DNA of 8,804 nt, taken from Glaciimonas sp. (GTDB lineage Bacteria; Pseudomonadota; Gammaproteobacteria; Burkholderiales; Burkholderiaceae). Made by a program: the position numbers and the translations under genes. The stretch's first letter is position 1. Each line of letters starts with the position of its first letter. The DNA lies in assembly GCA_014377145.1 (NCBI GenBank), contig JACMQE010000306.1, forward strand, positions 1 to 8,804, written 5' to 3'. Shown in pieces: positions 1 to 7,838 of the stretch. The notes under the pieces were generated by a model. The model was not told where the DNA came from. It made no database searches and worked only from the letters and a program-made list of their open reading frames with translations.

Positions 1-724
1 CCACAATTTCCTCGCGTTTAACGGATGCAGCAAAACCGACTCTGCGGTCTTCACGCGCCGCGATCAGATTCCTGACCCATTGAATCGCCCCTTCAATTCC
101 TTGACCAATCCGCTCCGCAACGGTCAACCAGGAAACATGAAAAAACAGACTTACGCCTAGAGCAAAAAATGACAGTAATAGCAACGTGGCACCGGTGAAC
201 CCTAATGTACTCTGGGCGTTGCTGCCAATCAGTTGGCCTAGCACGCCACCCGGCGCCCTTGGCAACTGCATGGGTATTGAATACATGCGCATGTATTCAA
301 TACCCATGCTGCCGATCAGAATCAGCCCAAAACCAATACCGCGGATCAAAACTTCATGCGGATGAGTATCCTCCGGGTCGGTCTTTACGACCAACCATTG
401 TGAAATATGCTGATAGCCTCTCCAAACCGAACGCAACAGCAACACGCACCACCACCAAGCCGACGCGCCAAAGACAAACAATAGTAGGTCTGCCACATAC
501 GCACCAAGCCAGCCGCCCCAATTATCCAGATTTGGCCCTGCCCTTGAATGGGACCAACCGGGGTCAGCTTTCGAATAACTTATAAAAATGATCATTAGAT
601 AAGTGGTCACCACAGTAAAGATGATCCAGCGAGCTTCTGACAGCAGCCGTACCAACCTGTTCTTAGGTAGCAGCGCTGTTTTCGGCTTTGCACCACGGTT
701 GTATGCTTGGGTTGTTCTATTCAT
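1..724 (-). CDS. ftsK: DNA translocase FtsK, N-terminal membrane domain (partial)
   Basis: This is the first 241 residues of FtsK, the septum-anchored DNA pump that clears chromosome ends during division. It starts at the ATG at 722-724 and stays open to the left edge, so the linker and the RecA-like motor lie outside the window. The N-terminus is basic, followed by four hydrophobic segments at roughly residues 33-49, 74-98, 125-148 and 174-198, matching the four-helix FtsK anchor. The family motif S-Y-x-x-A-D-P-G-W-S-H lies at residues 49-59, in the periplasmic loop after helix 1, and N-W-G-G-W-L-G-A-Y-V-A-D-L lies at 68-80. The gene is divergent from trxB. No strong ribosome site is seen; a GGA lies just upstream of the ATG. 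A perfect 42-bp palindrome is embedded at codons 139-152. Identification is from remembered family motifs and is confident. Confidence 0.93.
   Translation of the reverse strand, partial: MNRTTQAYNRGAKPKTALLPKNRLVRLLSEARWIIFTVVTTYLMIIFISYSKADPGWSHSRAGPNLDNWGGWLGAYVADLLLFVFGASAWWWCVLLLRSVWRGYQHISQWLVVKTDPEDTHPHEVLIRGIGFGLILIGSMGIEYMRMYSIPMQLPRAPGGVLGQLIGSNAQSTLGFTGATLLLLSFFALGVSLFFHVSWLTVAERIGQGIEGAIQWVRNLIAAREDRRVGFAASVKREEIV
268..309. repeat. Perfect 42-bp palindrome inside ftsK
   Basis: Positions 268-288 and 289-309 are exact reverse complements, 21 bases each with no spacer. The symmetry breaks at 267/310. On the minus strand it encodes FtsK residues of about 139-152, SMGIEYMRMYSIPM, within and just after the third hydrophobic segment, and the frame stays intact. 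It could extrude as a cruciform in DNA or fold as a hairpin in the ftsK mRNA. Confidence 0.97.
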
Positions 725-1040
725 AAATCCAATAAGCAATATTAGTTGAACCTAAAAATACATAAAGACGAGTTTACAACCGCCTGCGTAAAAAAAGCCA
801 ACTAATTAACGTCACGTTGTGCTTCATTAGCAATGTGAAACCAGTGTCACCTAGGCGGAAACCACACAAACTGAGCAAAGCGAAATTATGCACTGGAATA
901 CAAACATGAGATGCCGTAGACAACTTACTTTGATGCGACACAAAAAATGGTGGCTCAGTAGCAATAGATTTCGGTATTGAGCGCATCGAAACCTCTGCTT
1001 AGAATATAATCTTAACCAGTTTTAGGCCTGGTTTTTAATA

Positions 1041-1067
1041 TGTAAAAGATACTAATCATCTTTTACA
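1041..1067. repeat. 10-bp stem-loop upstream of trxB
   Basis: Perfect arms TGTAAAAGAT (1041-1050) and ATCTTTTACA (1058-1067) flank the 7-base loop ACTAATC. The stem is AT-rich and has no T-run after it, so an operator or weak RNA hairpin is more likely than a terminator. It sits about 180 bp before trxB and about 320 bp before ftsK. Confidence 0.5.
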
Positions 1068-1157
1068 CTGAATTTGCCAATTAATCTACTTTTCCAACCT
1101 GCTTGGTATCAGGACAGTGGATCGCATGGCATTAATCAACGTTCTTTTAACAGATTA

Positions 1158-1186
1158 TTGTCTTGTTTGTTCATCCGGCCCAAAAT
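1158..1186 (+). promoter_or_regulatory. Possible sigma-70-type promoter for trxB
   Basis: TTGTCT at 1158-1163 and CAAAAT at 1181-1186 are separated by exactly 17 bases. Each matches four of six positions of the -35 and -10 consensus. This would give a leader of about 55 bases before the trxB ATG. An 8-bp inverted repeat (1164-1171 with 1195-1202) brackets the -10. The match is weak and only suggestive. Confidence 0.25.
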
Positions 1187-1245
1187 GCATTGTTAACAAA
1201 CAGATAGCATTCATCAGATGTCCCGATACTTTTACCTGAGAATAA

Positions 1246-2205
<960 letters not shown>

Positions 2206-2210
2206 AACAT

Positions 2211-2243
2211 ATACTGTTGCGCACTAATCGTGCGCAACAGTAT
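2211..2243 (+). terminator. Strong hairpin just after trxB, possible terminator
   Basis: A perfect 14-bp stem (2211-2224 with 2230-2243) encloses the 5-base loop TAATC. It begins five bases after the trxB stop codon. The expected T-run is missing: the next bases are TAATAGG. It may protect the 3' end of the trxB mRNA or act as a poor terminator. The hairpin itself is certain; its role is inferred from position. Confidence 0.6.
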
Positions 2244-2312
2244 TAATAGGTCAATCCCTTACTTAGTTAAGTGAATAATGAAGCAACGCCATTACTTTCT
2301 GAAGCAAATCCC

Positions 2313-2504
2313 ATGATAGCCCCCATCAAAGACTTCAACGATCTGAAATTTTTGCAACAAAAGCTAAAAATCGAAGAAGAAGTCCGTTTGGCTGAAGAAG
2401 CAGCACGTCAGCAACACGCAAAGCAAGCCGACCGTGATGCCGACACTTTCCGTAAAAGCATTGGCAACATCCAATCGCTCACACATCCTGCCAAGAAAAA
2501 ATAA
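2313..2504 (+). CDS. Small charged protein duplicating the N-terminus of the adjacent Smr protein
   Basis: This frame gives 63 residues from the ATG at 2313. A GTG 14 codons upstream (2271) could add residues, but the ATG aligns exactly with the start of the following gene. Residues 4-8 are PIKDF in both proteins; L11-K12, L18-K19 and R25 also match, and a later F-x-x-x-(I/V)-G element recurs. The rest is a charged, probably helical stretch rich in E, A, Q and K. The protein ends in PAKKK where the longer homologue enters its linker, so it has the N-terminal extension of the Smr family but no Smr domain. No clear ribosome site is visible. It could be a truncated tandem duplicate that is still expressed or a remnant. 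The homology is seen in the sequence; function is unknown. Confidence 0.6.
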   Translation: MIAPIKDFNDLKFLQQKLKIEEEVRLAEEAARQQHAKQADRDADTFRKSIGNIQSLTHPAKKK

Positions 2505-2549
2505 ATTGTCTGGCGCAACATTACTTGAAATCATACCACTTCCACATTG

Positions 2550-3266
2550 ATGCCCGGCCCGATCAAAGATTTCTGCGCCCTCAAACCAATGCGCAAGGTA
2601 CTCAAAGCACAGCACAAGGCACGTCAACTTGCGGCCGCTGAGCATCTGCGAAATGACAAGAAAAAACAGCAACAAGCAAAGCAAGCAAGCGCGAAATTTA
2701 GCCAACACGTGGGTCCGGTTTTCTCCATCAAATCATCTTCATCCGATAAAATCCCGGTTCACACACCACATCCACAAGCGCCTCCACATCTAAAAAACCA
2801 ACAATCAGAAACAAAATCGCACACAAATAAAAAACAGCGATGCGAACCCAATGCCATCTTGCAAGCCTTGCTTTCCGACGAATTCAGCATAGAAAATCTG
2901 CACGAAAACGAGAACGACAGCCAAGTCCGCTTCGCCCGTAATGGCGTCGGCACGGATATCCTACAAAAGCTGTATCAAGGATATTGGACGACTCAGCAAC
3001 AGCTCGACCTGCATGGTCTCCGCACCGATCAAGCCCGCGACACAATCGCAGCATTTATTCAACTCGCGCTTAAACGCCGTTGGCGCTGCGTACGTATCGT
3101 CCATGGTAAAGGTTTTGGCTCCCTGAATCAAGCCCCGGTATTAAAAGGGAAAGTCCGTGACTGGCTGGTACAGATTGACGACGTGGTCGCTTTTTGTCAG
3201 GCACATGACACAGATGGTGGATCAGGCGCGCTAGTTGTCCTGCTAAAAGCCCAAGTGCGATTTTAG
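2550..3266 (+). CDS. Smr-domain protein (MutS2-type C-terminal nuclease domain)
   Basis: This encodes 238 residues from the ATG at 2550; a TTG directly before it is an alternative start, and an in-frame stop at 2526-2528 limits any longer form. Residues 1-57 are a charged helical extension beginning MPGPIKDF. A polar, low-complexity linker follows to about 98, then the Smr domain. Its hallmarks are LDLHGL at 152-157, HGKG at 185-188 and G-G-S-G-A-L-V-V-L-L at 223-232. In this family the DLHG and HGKG motifs form the nucleic-acid-cleaving site; the E. coli relative SmrB cuts mRNA at collided ribosomes. The organisation matches the stand-alone Smr proteins of betaproteobacteria. It lies 45 bases after the short paralogue and may share a transcript with it. 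The exact substrate is not shown by the sequence. Confidence 0.9.
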   Translation: MPGPIKDFCALKPMRKVLKAQHKARQLAAAEHLRNDKKKQQQAKQASAKFSQHVGPVFSIKSSSSDKIPVHTPHPQAPPHLKNQQSETKSHTNKKQRCEPNAILQALLSDEFSIENLHENENDSQVRFARNGVGTDILQKLYQGYWTTQQQLDLHGLRTDQARDTIAAFIQLALKRRWRCVRIVHGKGFGSLNQAPVLKGKVRDWLVQIDDVVAFCQAHDTDGGSGALVVLLKAQVRF

Positions 3267-3285
3267 AACATCTCAAGGTTGGGCC

Positions 3286-3388
3286 CTATCTATTTGCGTT
3301 GCAGGCCACCTTTTGATGATTTTACTGGCAGCACAATCGAACAAAATCAAATCCACAAACTACGCGGCCTCACACCGCAAATAGATAG
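3286..3388. repeat. Nested inverted repeat, potential 103-nt hairpin
   Basis: The outer arms CTATCTATTTGCG (3286-3298) and CGCAAATAGATAG (3376-3388) are perfect over 13 bp. Inside, AGGCC (3303-3307) pairs with GGCCT (3366-3370) and TGATTTT (3317-3323) pairs with AAAATCA (3343-3349). All three stems nest in order, so one long interrupted hairpin is possible. It lies between the Smr gene and the start of the broken oxidoreductase, ending 18 bases before that ATG. It could be a leader structure, a terminator-like fold without a T-run, or the relic of a small mobile repeat. Confidence 0.6.
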
Positions 3389-3406
3389 CAATCAAAAGAA
3401 GAGGAA

Positions 3407-4561
3407 ATGCAACGGCGTTTAAAAATAGGGATGGTGGGCGGTGGTCAAGGTGGATATATCAGCGCAATATACAGGATCGCCACAAGTTTAGATGACTATT
3501 ACGAGTTAGTGGCAGGCGCATTATCGAGCGACCCTACTCGCAAATGCTAGCATTGCACAGGAAGTGCGTATCGATCCCAGCCATAGTTACAGTGACTATC
3601 AGGAAATGGCACGACAAGAAGCAGCGCGTCCAGATGGAATTGATGTCGTCGCCATTGTCACGCCAAACTATTTACATGCCCTGGTCACCAGCGTATTTCT
3701 GGAAGCGGGAATTCGTGTCATTTGCGATAAACCGTTAGCCATTTCGCTGGCAGAAGGCAAAGTGCTAGTGGCGTTTTGGCACAATAAAAAAATCACGTAT
3801 TTGTCCTGACCCACACCTATACCGGCTATCCGATGGTGCGACACGCAAAAGCACTGGTTAAAGCCGGCGAACTGGGCGAATTACGTCTGCTATAGGTCGA
3901 GTATTCTCAGGACTGGCTGGCCGCATCTATCGGCCGCACTGAAACCGCGGCAATATCGTCAACTGGCGCAACGACCCCTTGCGCTCCGGCCCTGGCGGTA
4001 CGCTGGCCGAATTAGCACGCATGCCTATCAATTGGGACAATTCATCAGCGGCCAGACCCCGACCCAATTGCTAGCAGAATTATCTACTTTCGTTCCAGGT
4101 CGCCCCCCTTGATGACCATGTCCAAGTGATACTGCGGTATGCCAACGGCACACGCGGCACGCTATAGGTCAGTCAAGGTCGCCACCGGTTGTGAAAACGC
4201 CTTCCGCCTGCGAGTATATGGCAGCAAGGCCCAACTTGTCTTCAATCAAGAAAATACGAACGAATTATGGCTCACCCCGCAAGGCGGCAGTGCGTAGCGC
4301 CTGACCCCAGGCAGGGTTGACAGCGCCGCCGCTACGCATACCACGCGTGTATCTGCCGGTCATCATCCAGAAGGCTACTTTGAAACTTTCGCGCAACTGT
4401 ATGTGGATGCAGCGTTGCAGATGACGACAGTCAACGCCGGTCAACCTATTCCGGAAGCAACACGCTGGTTACCGAATGTGAATGATGGCGTGGAAGGAAT
4501 GGCGTTTATTGAGGCGGCTATTCACATTTATGAGAACAATGCGCAATGGACTGATATATGA
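3407..4561 (+). pseudogene. Gfo/Idh/MocA-family oxidoreductase, decayed
   Basis: The full length of an NAD(P)-dependent sugar or inositol-type dehydrogenase (about 385 codons) can be followed only by changing frame repeatedly. The start has a purine-rich ribosome site (AAGAAGAGG) before the ATG at 3407 and the Rossmann motif GMVGGGQGG. Recognisable pieces follow: VICDKPLAISLAE (about 3716-3757), [16 protein letters not shown] (from 3809), GNIVNWRNDPLRSGPGGTL (from 3949), HAYQLGQFISG (from 4020), LDDHVQVILRYANGTRGTL (from 4108) and a long C-terminal stretch with EGMAF. Frame changes occur near 3541-3547, 3774-3793, 3931-3949, 4011-4016, 4103-4108 (a C run) and 4174-4178. In-frame TAG codons are at 3893, 4165 and 4295, replacing what family memory suggests were Q, W and Q. 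The gene cannot make a working enzyme. Confidence 0.9.
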
Positions 4562-5056
4562 CGCTAAAGCGGTATTGCAGAGGCAATACGAAGAAATGGT
4601 AAAAATGAGTTGAAACAATAGAACTGTTTGCATGCCATTATGGCTGTAGGTAAATAATAAATACTAACCTAGTATAAAAATCCGAGTTCAAGTCGAAAGC
4701 ATTTCAGTTTTTCTGTCAAATTGAGACATCGGGCTTGCAACAGTCGCCCAAATAGATGCGGTGCGCTTTGTACCAATCAACGTGAAAGTGGCAACAAAAT
4801 CTATTGAACTCCCTGGCGAATTTCATAAAGATCTGGCTGATCGCCCGAGTGTAGCCACAGTGCGCAAGCTAGCGGCACCACTTGTGAAAAAAAATGAAAA
4901 GATTCAAGCCTAGGCCCACTTGAAAAAAATTTGGTAGGAATAAAAATCGGACGAAGCCACAAAAATTACCCGATATAGACGCTAGGTTCGAACCAAAGGT
5001 ACGTGAACCTCATTACATTGAGCTAGTTCTAATGTGAGAATTTGTTCTTTTAGTTT
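4562..5056. other. Intergenic region between the pseudogene and btuF
   Basis: About 500 bp lie between two convergent units. There is a small hairpin at 4572-4589 (arms GTATTGC/GCAATAC, loop AGAG), a short orphan frame at 4761-4913, a 10-bp palindrome GGTTCGAACC at 4985-4994, and a 12-bp direct repeat whose second copy falls in the end of btuF. I see no convincing terminator for either flanking unit and no RNA gene. It may be eroded former coding sequence. Confidence 0.5.
4761..4913 (+). CDS. Orphan 50-codon reading frame, possible gene remnant
   Basis: A GTG at 4761 opens a 50-residue frame ending at the TAG at 4911-4913. The frame is open further back to a stop at 4722-4724 without an ATG. 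The product is hydrophilic with an ordinary amino-acid mix (it includes DLADRPSVATVRKLAAPLV), which reads more like real protein than random translation. There is no ribosome site, and the start may have been lost. I do not recognise a family. It could equally be chance. Confidence 0.25.
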   Translation: MRFVPINVKVATKSIELPGEFHKDLADRPSVATVRKLAAPLVKKNEKIQA

Positions 5057-5096
5057 CTATCCTGCATTCCCTCGGCGCGTCCTTGCTAGTTCTAAT
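5022..5096. repeat. 12-bp direct repeat spanning the btuF 3' end
   Basis: GCTAGTTCTAAT occurs at 5022-5033, just beyond the btuF stop, and again at 5085-5096 within the last codons of btuF. The copies are 63 bases apart. This may mark a small duplication or a past deletion junction, or be coincidence. Confidence 0.6.
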
Positions 5097-5962
5097 TTCT
5101 CGCACAAAATAGCTGTCCCATCGATAAGTCGAGGGCCAGCCCGGTTCATTAAATCGGCATCGATACCGAATAAATTATTTCGATGGACTGCCAGCAAACC
5201 GGGATAACTGCGCCAGAATTCGAGATCGCTTTTATCATCTTTATGTTGACCGTTTACCATTACTTCTGGATTTTCACCCAGCACGGCTTCAATGTTGACG
5301 ACTGGGGCGGTTGCCGGTAAATGAGCAAAGATATTTTCACCGCCACAAATATGCATCGCATCGCTAATAATCTGGCTGCCATTGAGTGCGTACAAAGGCC
5401 GACTCCAAACCTGATAAAAAACTCGCACACGAGACCGTTGCTGATATTTGGCGGCTAATACGTCGACTTTTTGGCTCAGCGCTGATGCAGTTTTTTCTGC
5501 TTCTGATGTCGTTCCCAATAATTGCCCAAGACGGACGATGGTGTCCGGAATATTGCGCAGCTTATGTGGATCACTATAAAACACCGGAATCCGCAATTTG
5601 TGAATTTGTTCCAACTGACGCTCAGCGCTGTTATGTCGCCAGATAACCAGCAAGTCTGGCTTTAGTGCAATCAGGCGTTCAATGTCCAGCGAACTGTTAC
5701 TGCCTATCAATGGAATATTTTTTGCGGCTGCAGGGTAATCGCTGTATTTCACCGTACCGACAATTCGGTCACCGCCGCCAGCGGCAAATACCAACTCAGT
5801 GACATGCGGCGACATCGTGATGACGCGTTGCGCGGGTTGTGCTAGCGTGACGATATTACCGGCATCGTCACGCACGCTGATAGCTGCTTTTGCTGCCGAT
5901 AATGACAAACTGACTAACAATGCCATTAGAAAAAAAATGTGATTCAGAAAATATGGTTTCAA
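5057..5962 (-). CDS. btuF: Periplasmic cobalamin-binding protein of a B12 ABC importer
   Basis: This class III periplasmic binding protein captures vitamin B12 and delivers it to the permease. I place the start at the TTG at 5960-5962, giving 301 residues. It overlaps the ATPase stop as TTGA and creates a proper signal peptide: a basic start (MK), a hydrophobic core, and an A-K-A cleavage site after about residue 26. The open frame extends upstream to 6088, but that part overlaps the ATPase gene and has no signal peptide. Starting at the internal ATG (5926) would lose the charged n-region. Family features include SPHVTE at 51-56, ALKPDLLVIW at 99-108, YSDP, and GGENIFA at 207-213, all typical of BtuF-like proteins. 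Substrate is inferred from these and from the operon; a related corrinoid cannot be excluded. Confidence 0.88.
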   Translation of the reverse strand: MKPYFLNHIFFLMALLVSLSLSAAKAAISVRDDAGNIVTLAQPAQRVITMSPHVTELVFAAGGGDRIVGTVKYSDYPAAAKNIPLIGSNSSLDIERLIALKPDLLVIWRHNSAERQLEQIHKLRIPVFYSDPHKLRNIPDTIVRLGQLLGTTSEAEKTASALSQKVDVLAAKYQQRSRVRVFYQVWSRPLYALNGSQIISDAMHICGGENIFAHLPATAPVVNIEAVLGENPEVMVNGQHKDDKSDLEFWRSYPGLLAVHRNNLFGIDADLMNRAGPRLIDGTAILCEKLELARTRRGNAG

Positions 5963-6780
5963 GAGAGTGACTTTTCGGTAGGAATATAAATAGTCCGATG
6001 ACCATGTTGCACTATTTCTATAGGATGCCCCAGACATTGACTTAACATCGGCACGGTCATCACCTCGGCCACAGGACCGGCTTGCCATTGTCCATCACCC
6101 ATCAGCAATAATGCATGACTGGCGACGCTATGCGCCAGATTCAGATCGTGGCTGACCATGACAACGGCTTTTGATGCTGTCACATTTTCTCCATCATTTT
6201 GACAACAAAGATTGGCCAGCAAGCGCATCAAGCTGACCTGATTCCCCAAATCGAGTGCATTCGCTGGTTCATCCAGTAGCAGCAACGGCGTATCTTGGGC
6301 CAATATGGCAGCAATCGCTACGCGTTGGCGTTCACCACCAGACAAGGTGCGGATATCGCGCTCCGCTAGCACCGCCACATCCAGCGCCGTCAAGGCATCC
6401 AGCGCCGCTTGTTGATCAGCACTGGACTCCCAATAACCCGTGTCGTGATATGGGTGACGTGCCGCCAATACGGTTTCAATCACGCGATAACCAAAGACAT
6501 CACGATTGCCCTGCGGCAAAAATGCACGCGCACGTGCCAATGCCTGCAAAGACCAATATGACAATGGTCGCTCGGCCATCTCAACCACGCCGCCATCCGG
6601 CTGACACAACCCTGCTAACGTCCGTAAAAAAGTACTTTTCCCCACGCCATTACGCCCAATCACACACCAAAGCTGCCCGGGATGTACTTCCCAATTCAGC
6701 CCAGCCACCAATGTTCGATTCCTGGTACGAAGATCAAGATTGCGTGTGCGCATACCGGCTGAAATAATCGTCTTCATCAT
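5959..6780 (-). CDS. btuD: ABC transporter ATPase of the B12 importer
   Basis: This cytoplasmic subunit of up to 273 residues hydrolyses ATP to drive cobalamin import. Walker A GRNGVGKST is at 42-50, the Q-loop glutamine at 90, signature LSGGE at 146-150, Walker B LLLLDEP at 166-172, D-loop A-L-D at 175-177 and the switch histidine at 211 (SHDL). All catalytic residues are present. It belongs to the FecE/BtuD group that pairs with FecCD-type permeases. Two adjacent ATGs (6780 and 6777) are possible starts, after a weak AAAG. It begins 8 bases after the permease stop, and its TGA overlaps the TTG start of the binding protein, so translation of the pair is probably coupled. The gene symbol rests on the neighbouring binding protein, since iron-siderophore ATPases look alike. 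Confidence 0.9.
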   Translation of the reverse strand: MMKTIISAGMRTRNLDLRTRNRTLVAGLNWEVHPGQLWCVIGRNGVGKSTFLRTLAGLCQPDGGVVEMAERPLSYWSLQALARARAFLPQGNRDVFGYRVIETVLAARHPYHDTGYWESSADQQAALDALTALDVAVLAERDIRTLSGGERQRVAIAAILAQDTPLLLLDEPANALDLGNQVSLMRLLANLCCQNDGENVTASKAVVMVSHDLNLAHSVASHALLLMGDGQWQAGPVAEVMTVPMLSQCLGHPIEIVQHGHRTIYIPTEKSLS

Positions 6781-6788
6781 CTTTATTT

Positions 6789-7838
6789 TTATCGTCTACG
6801 CATATGATGCAGTTGAATCAAAAAAGCGGGCACGCCGATCAATGCCGTAATCACGCCCACCGGCAGTTGCTGTGGGGCCAAAACAGTACGCGCAAACGTA
6901 TCGGCCACAACCAAAAAAGTCCCCCCGACGATAGTCGCAGCAGGTAACAACAACCGATGATCCGGCCCCAAAGCAAAGCGACAAGCATGCGGCACAATCA
7001 ACCCCACAAACCCAATCGCGCCGGCACTACTGACAGTACAAGCGGTCAATAATGCTGCACAAAAAAACAATCCCTTCCGCAGCGAGCCAACATGAATACC
7101 CAACGTCGTCGCAGCCTCTGCGTGCAGCACCATCACATTAATATGACGCGCCCGACGCACAGCAAAAATCAACACACTGCTCAACACAGCCCACGGCAAC
7201 CAGCCCAACTGTGTAGACGACAAATCTCCAATCACCCAAAACACCATACTACGCAAACGGCCATCCGGCGCCACCGACAACATCAACGCCACCAACGCTC
7301 CACAGCCAGAAGCAACAATCATCCCGGTCAGTAACAATAACGGTGCCTGACCATCAGAAATACCGCCCCGCAAATCCCGATAAGCCAACCCGAACAACAA
7401 CAACGCCACCGCAATTGCACCAGCAAAAGCAGCAACATCCACCATCCAAGCCGTACTAAAAAACAGCATTATCCCGGGCGCGCCTACAGAAGCGCCTCCC
7501 GACACCCCCAACACATAAGGATCAGCCAAAGGATTACGCAACAACGCCTGCATCATCACCCCCGCCAACGCCAACATGGCACCCACCACAAAACCAGATA
7601 AAGCCCGCTCTAACCGCAACGACAACAACGTCGCGGCCATACTCCCAGGCACATCCCCACGCGCCACCTCCCCCAATGCCCAAAAAAGATTATAAAAAGA
7701 CAATTCCACAGACCCGAAAGCACAAGCAAAAACAATACATACCATCGCCAATAATCCCAAGCTGCACAACACCCACGCAGCCCGCCGCCCATCCCGCGAA
7801 GCCCGCATCTGCACAGAACCCGTCAAGAATTTTTTCAT
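6789..7838 (-). CDS. btuC: FecCD-type permease of the B12 importer
   Basis: This 349-residue inner-membrane protein forms the cobalamin channel as a dimer. The start chosen is the ATG at 7836-7838; a TTG directly upstream is an alternative, and only a weak GATGG precedes it. The protein is almost entirely hydrophobic segments, consistent with about ten helices. Family signatures are LRNPLADPYVLGVSGGAS at about 100-117, GFVGLIVPH at about 276-284 (the loop contacting the ATPase), and LPVGVITALIGVPAF near 325-339. Length fits FecCD permeases (about 330-350). It is the first gene of the three-gene operon. The plus strand here is rich in A and C, which creates spurious antisense frames. Confidence 0.9.
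   Translation of the reverse strand: MKKFLTGSVQMRASRDGRRAAWVLCSLGLLAMVCIVFACAFGSVELSFYNLFWALGEVARGDVPGSMAATLLSLRLERALSGFVVGAMLALAGVMMQALLRNPLADPYVLGVSGGASVGAPGIMLFFSTAWMVDVAAFAGAIAVALLLFGLAYRDLRGGISDGQAPLLLLTGMIVASGCGALVALMLSVAPDGRLRSMVFWVIGDLSSTQLGWLPWAVLSSVLIFAVRRARHINVMVLHAEAATTLGIHVGSLRKGLFFCAALLTACTVSSAGAIGFVGLIVPHACRFALGPDHRLLLPAATIVGGTFLVVADTFARTVLAPQQLPVGVITALIGVPAFLIQLHHMRRR

Noticed and set aside
205..585. Plus-strand frame opposite ftsK
   Set aside because: It is antisense to a clear FtsK frame and its product has no recognisable features.
774..986. 70-codon minus-strand frame upstream of ftsK with a GAGG ribosome-like site
   Set aside because: The product looks random (mixed cysteines and histidines, no domain or signal pattern) and it occupies the promoter region of ftsK. 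Not supported as a gene without conservation.
4572..4589. 7-bp hairpin just after the oxidoreductase pseudogene as a terminator
   Set aside because: The stem is short and followed by GAAGAAATGG with no T-run.
4985..4994. GGTTCGAACC resembling a tRNA T-loop
   Set aside because: It is a 10-bp palindrome with no matching acceptor, D or anticodon arms around it.
5963..6088. Longer N-terminus for the B12-binding protein starting at 6088
   Set aside because: It would overlap the ATPase gene by over 120 bases and push the signal peptide into the interior of the protein.
6255..6767. 170-codon plus-strand frame antisense to the ATPase
   Set aside because: The ATPase on the other strand has every catalytic motif; the antisense product is proline- and histidine-rich, typical of a shadow frame.
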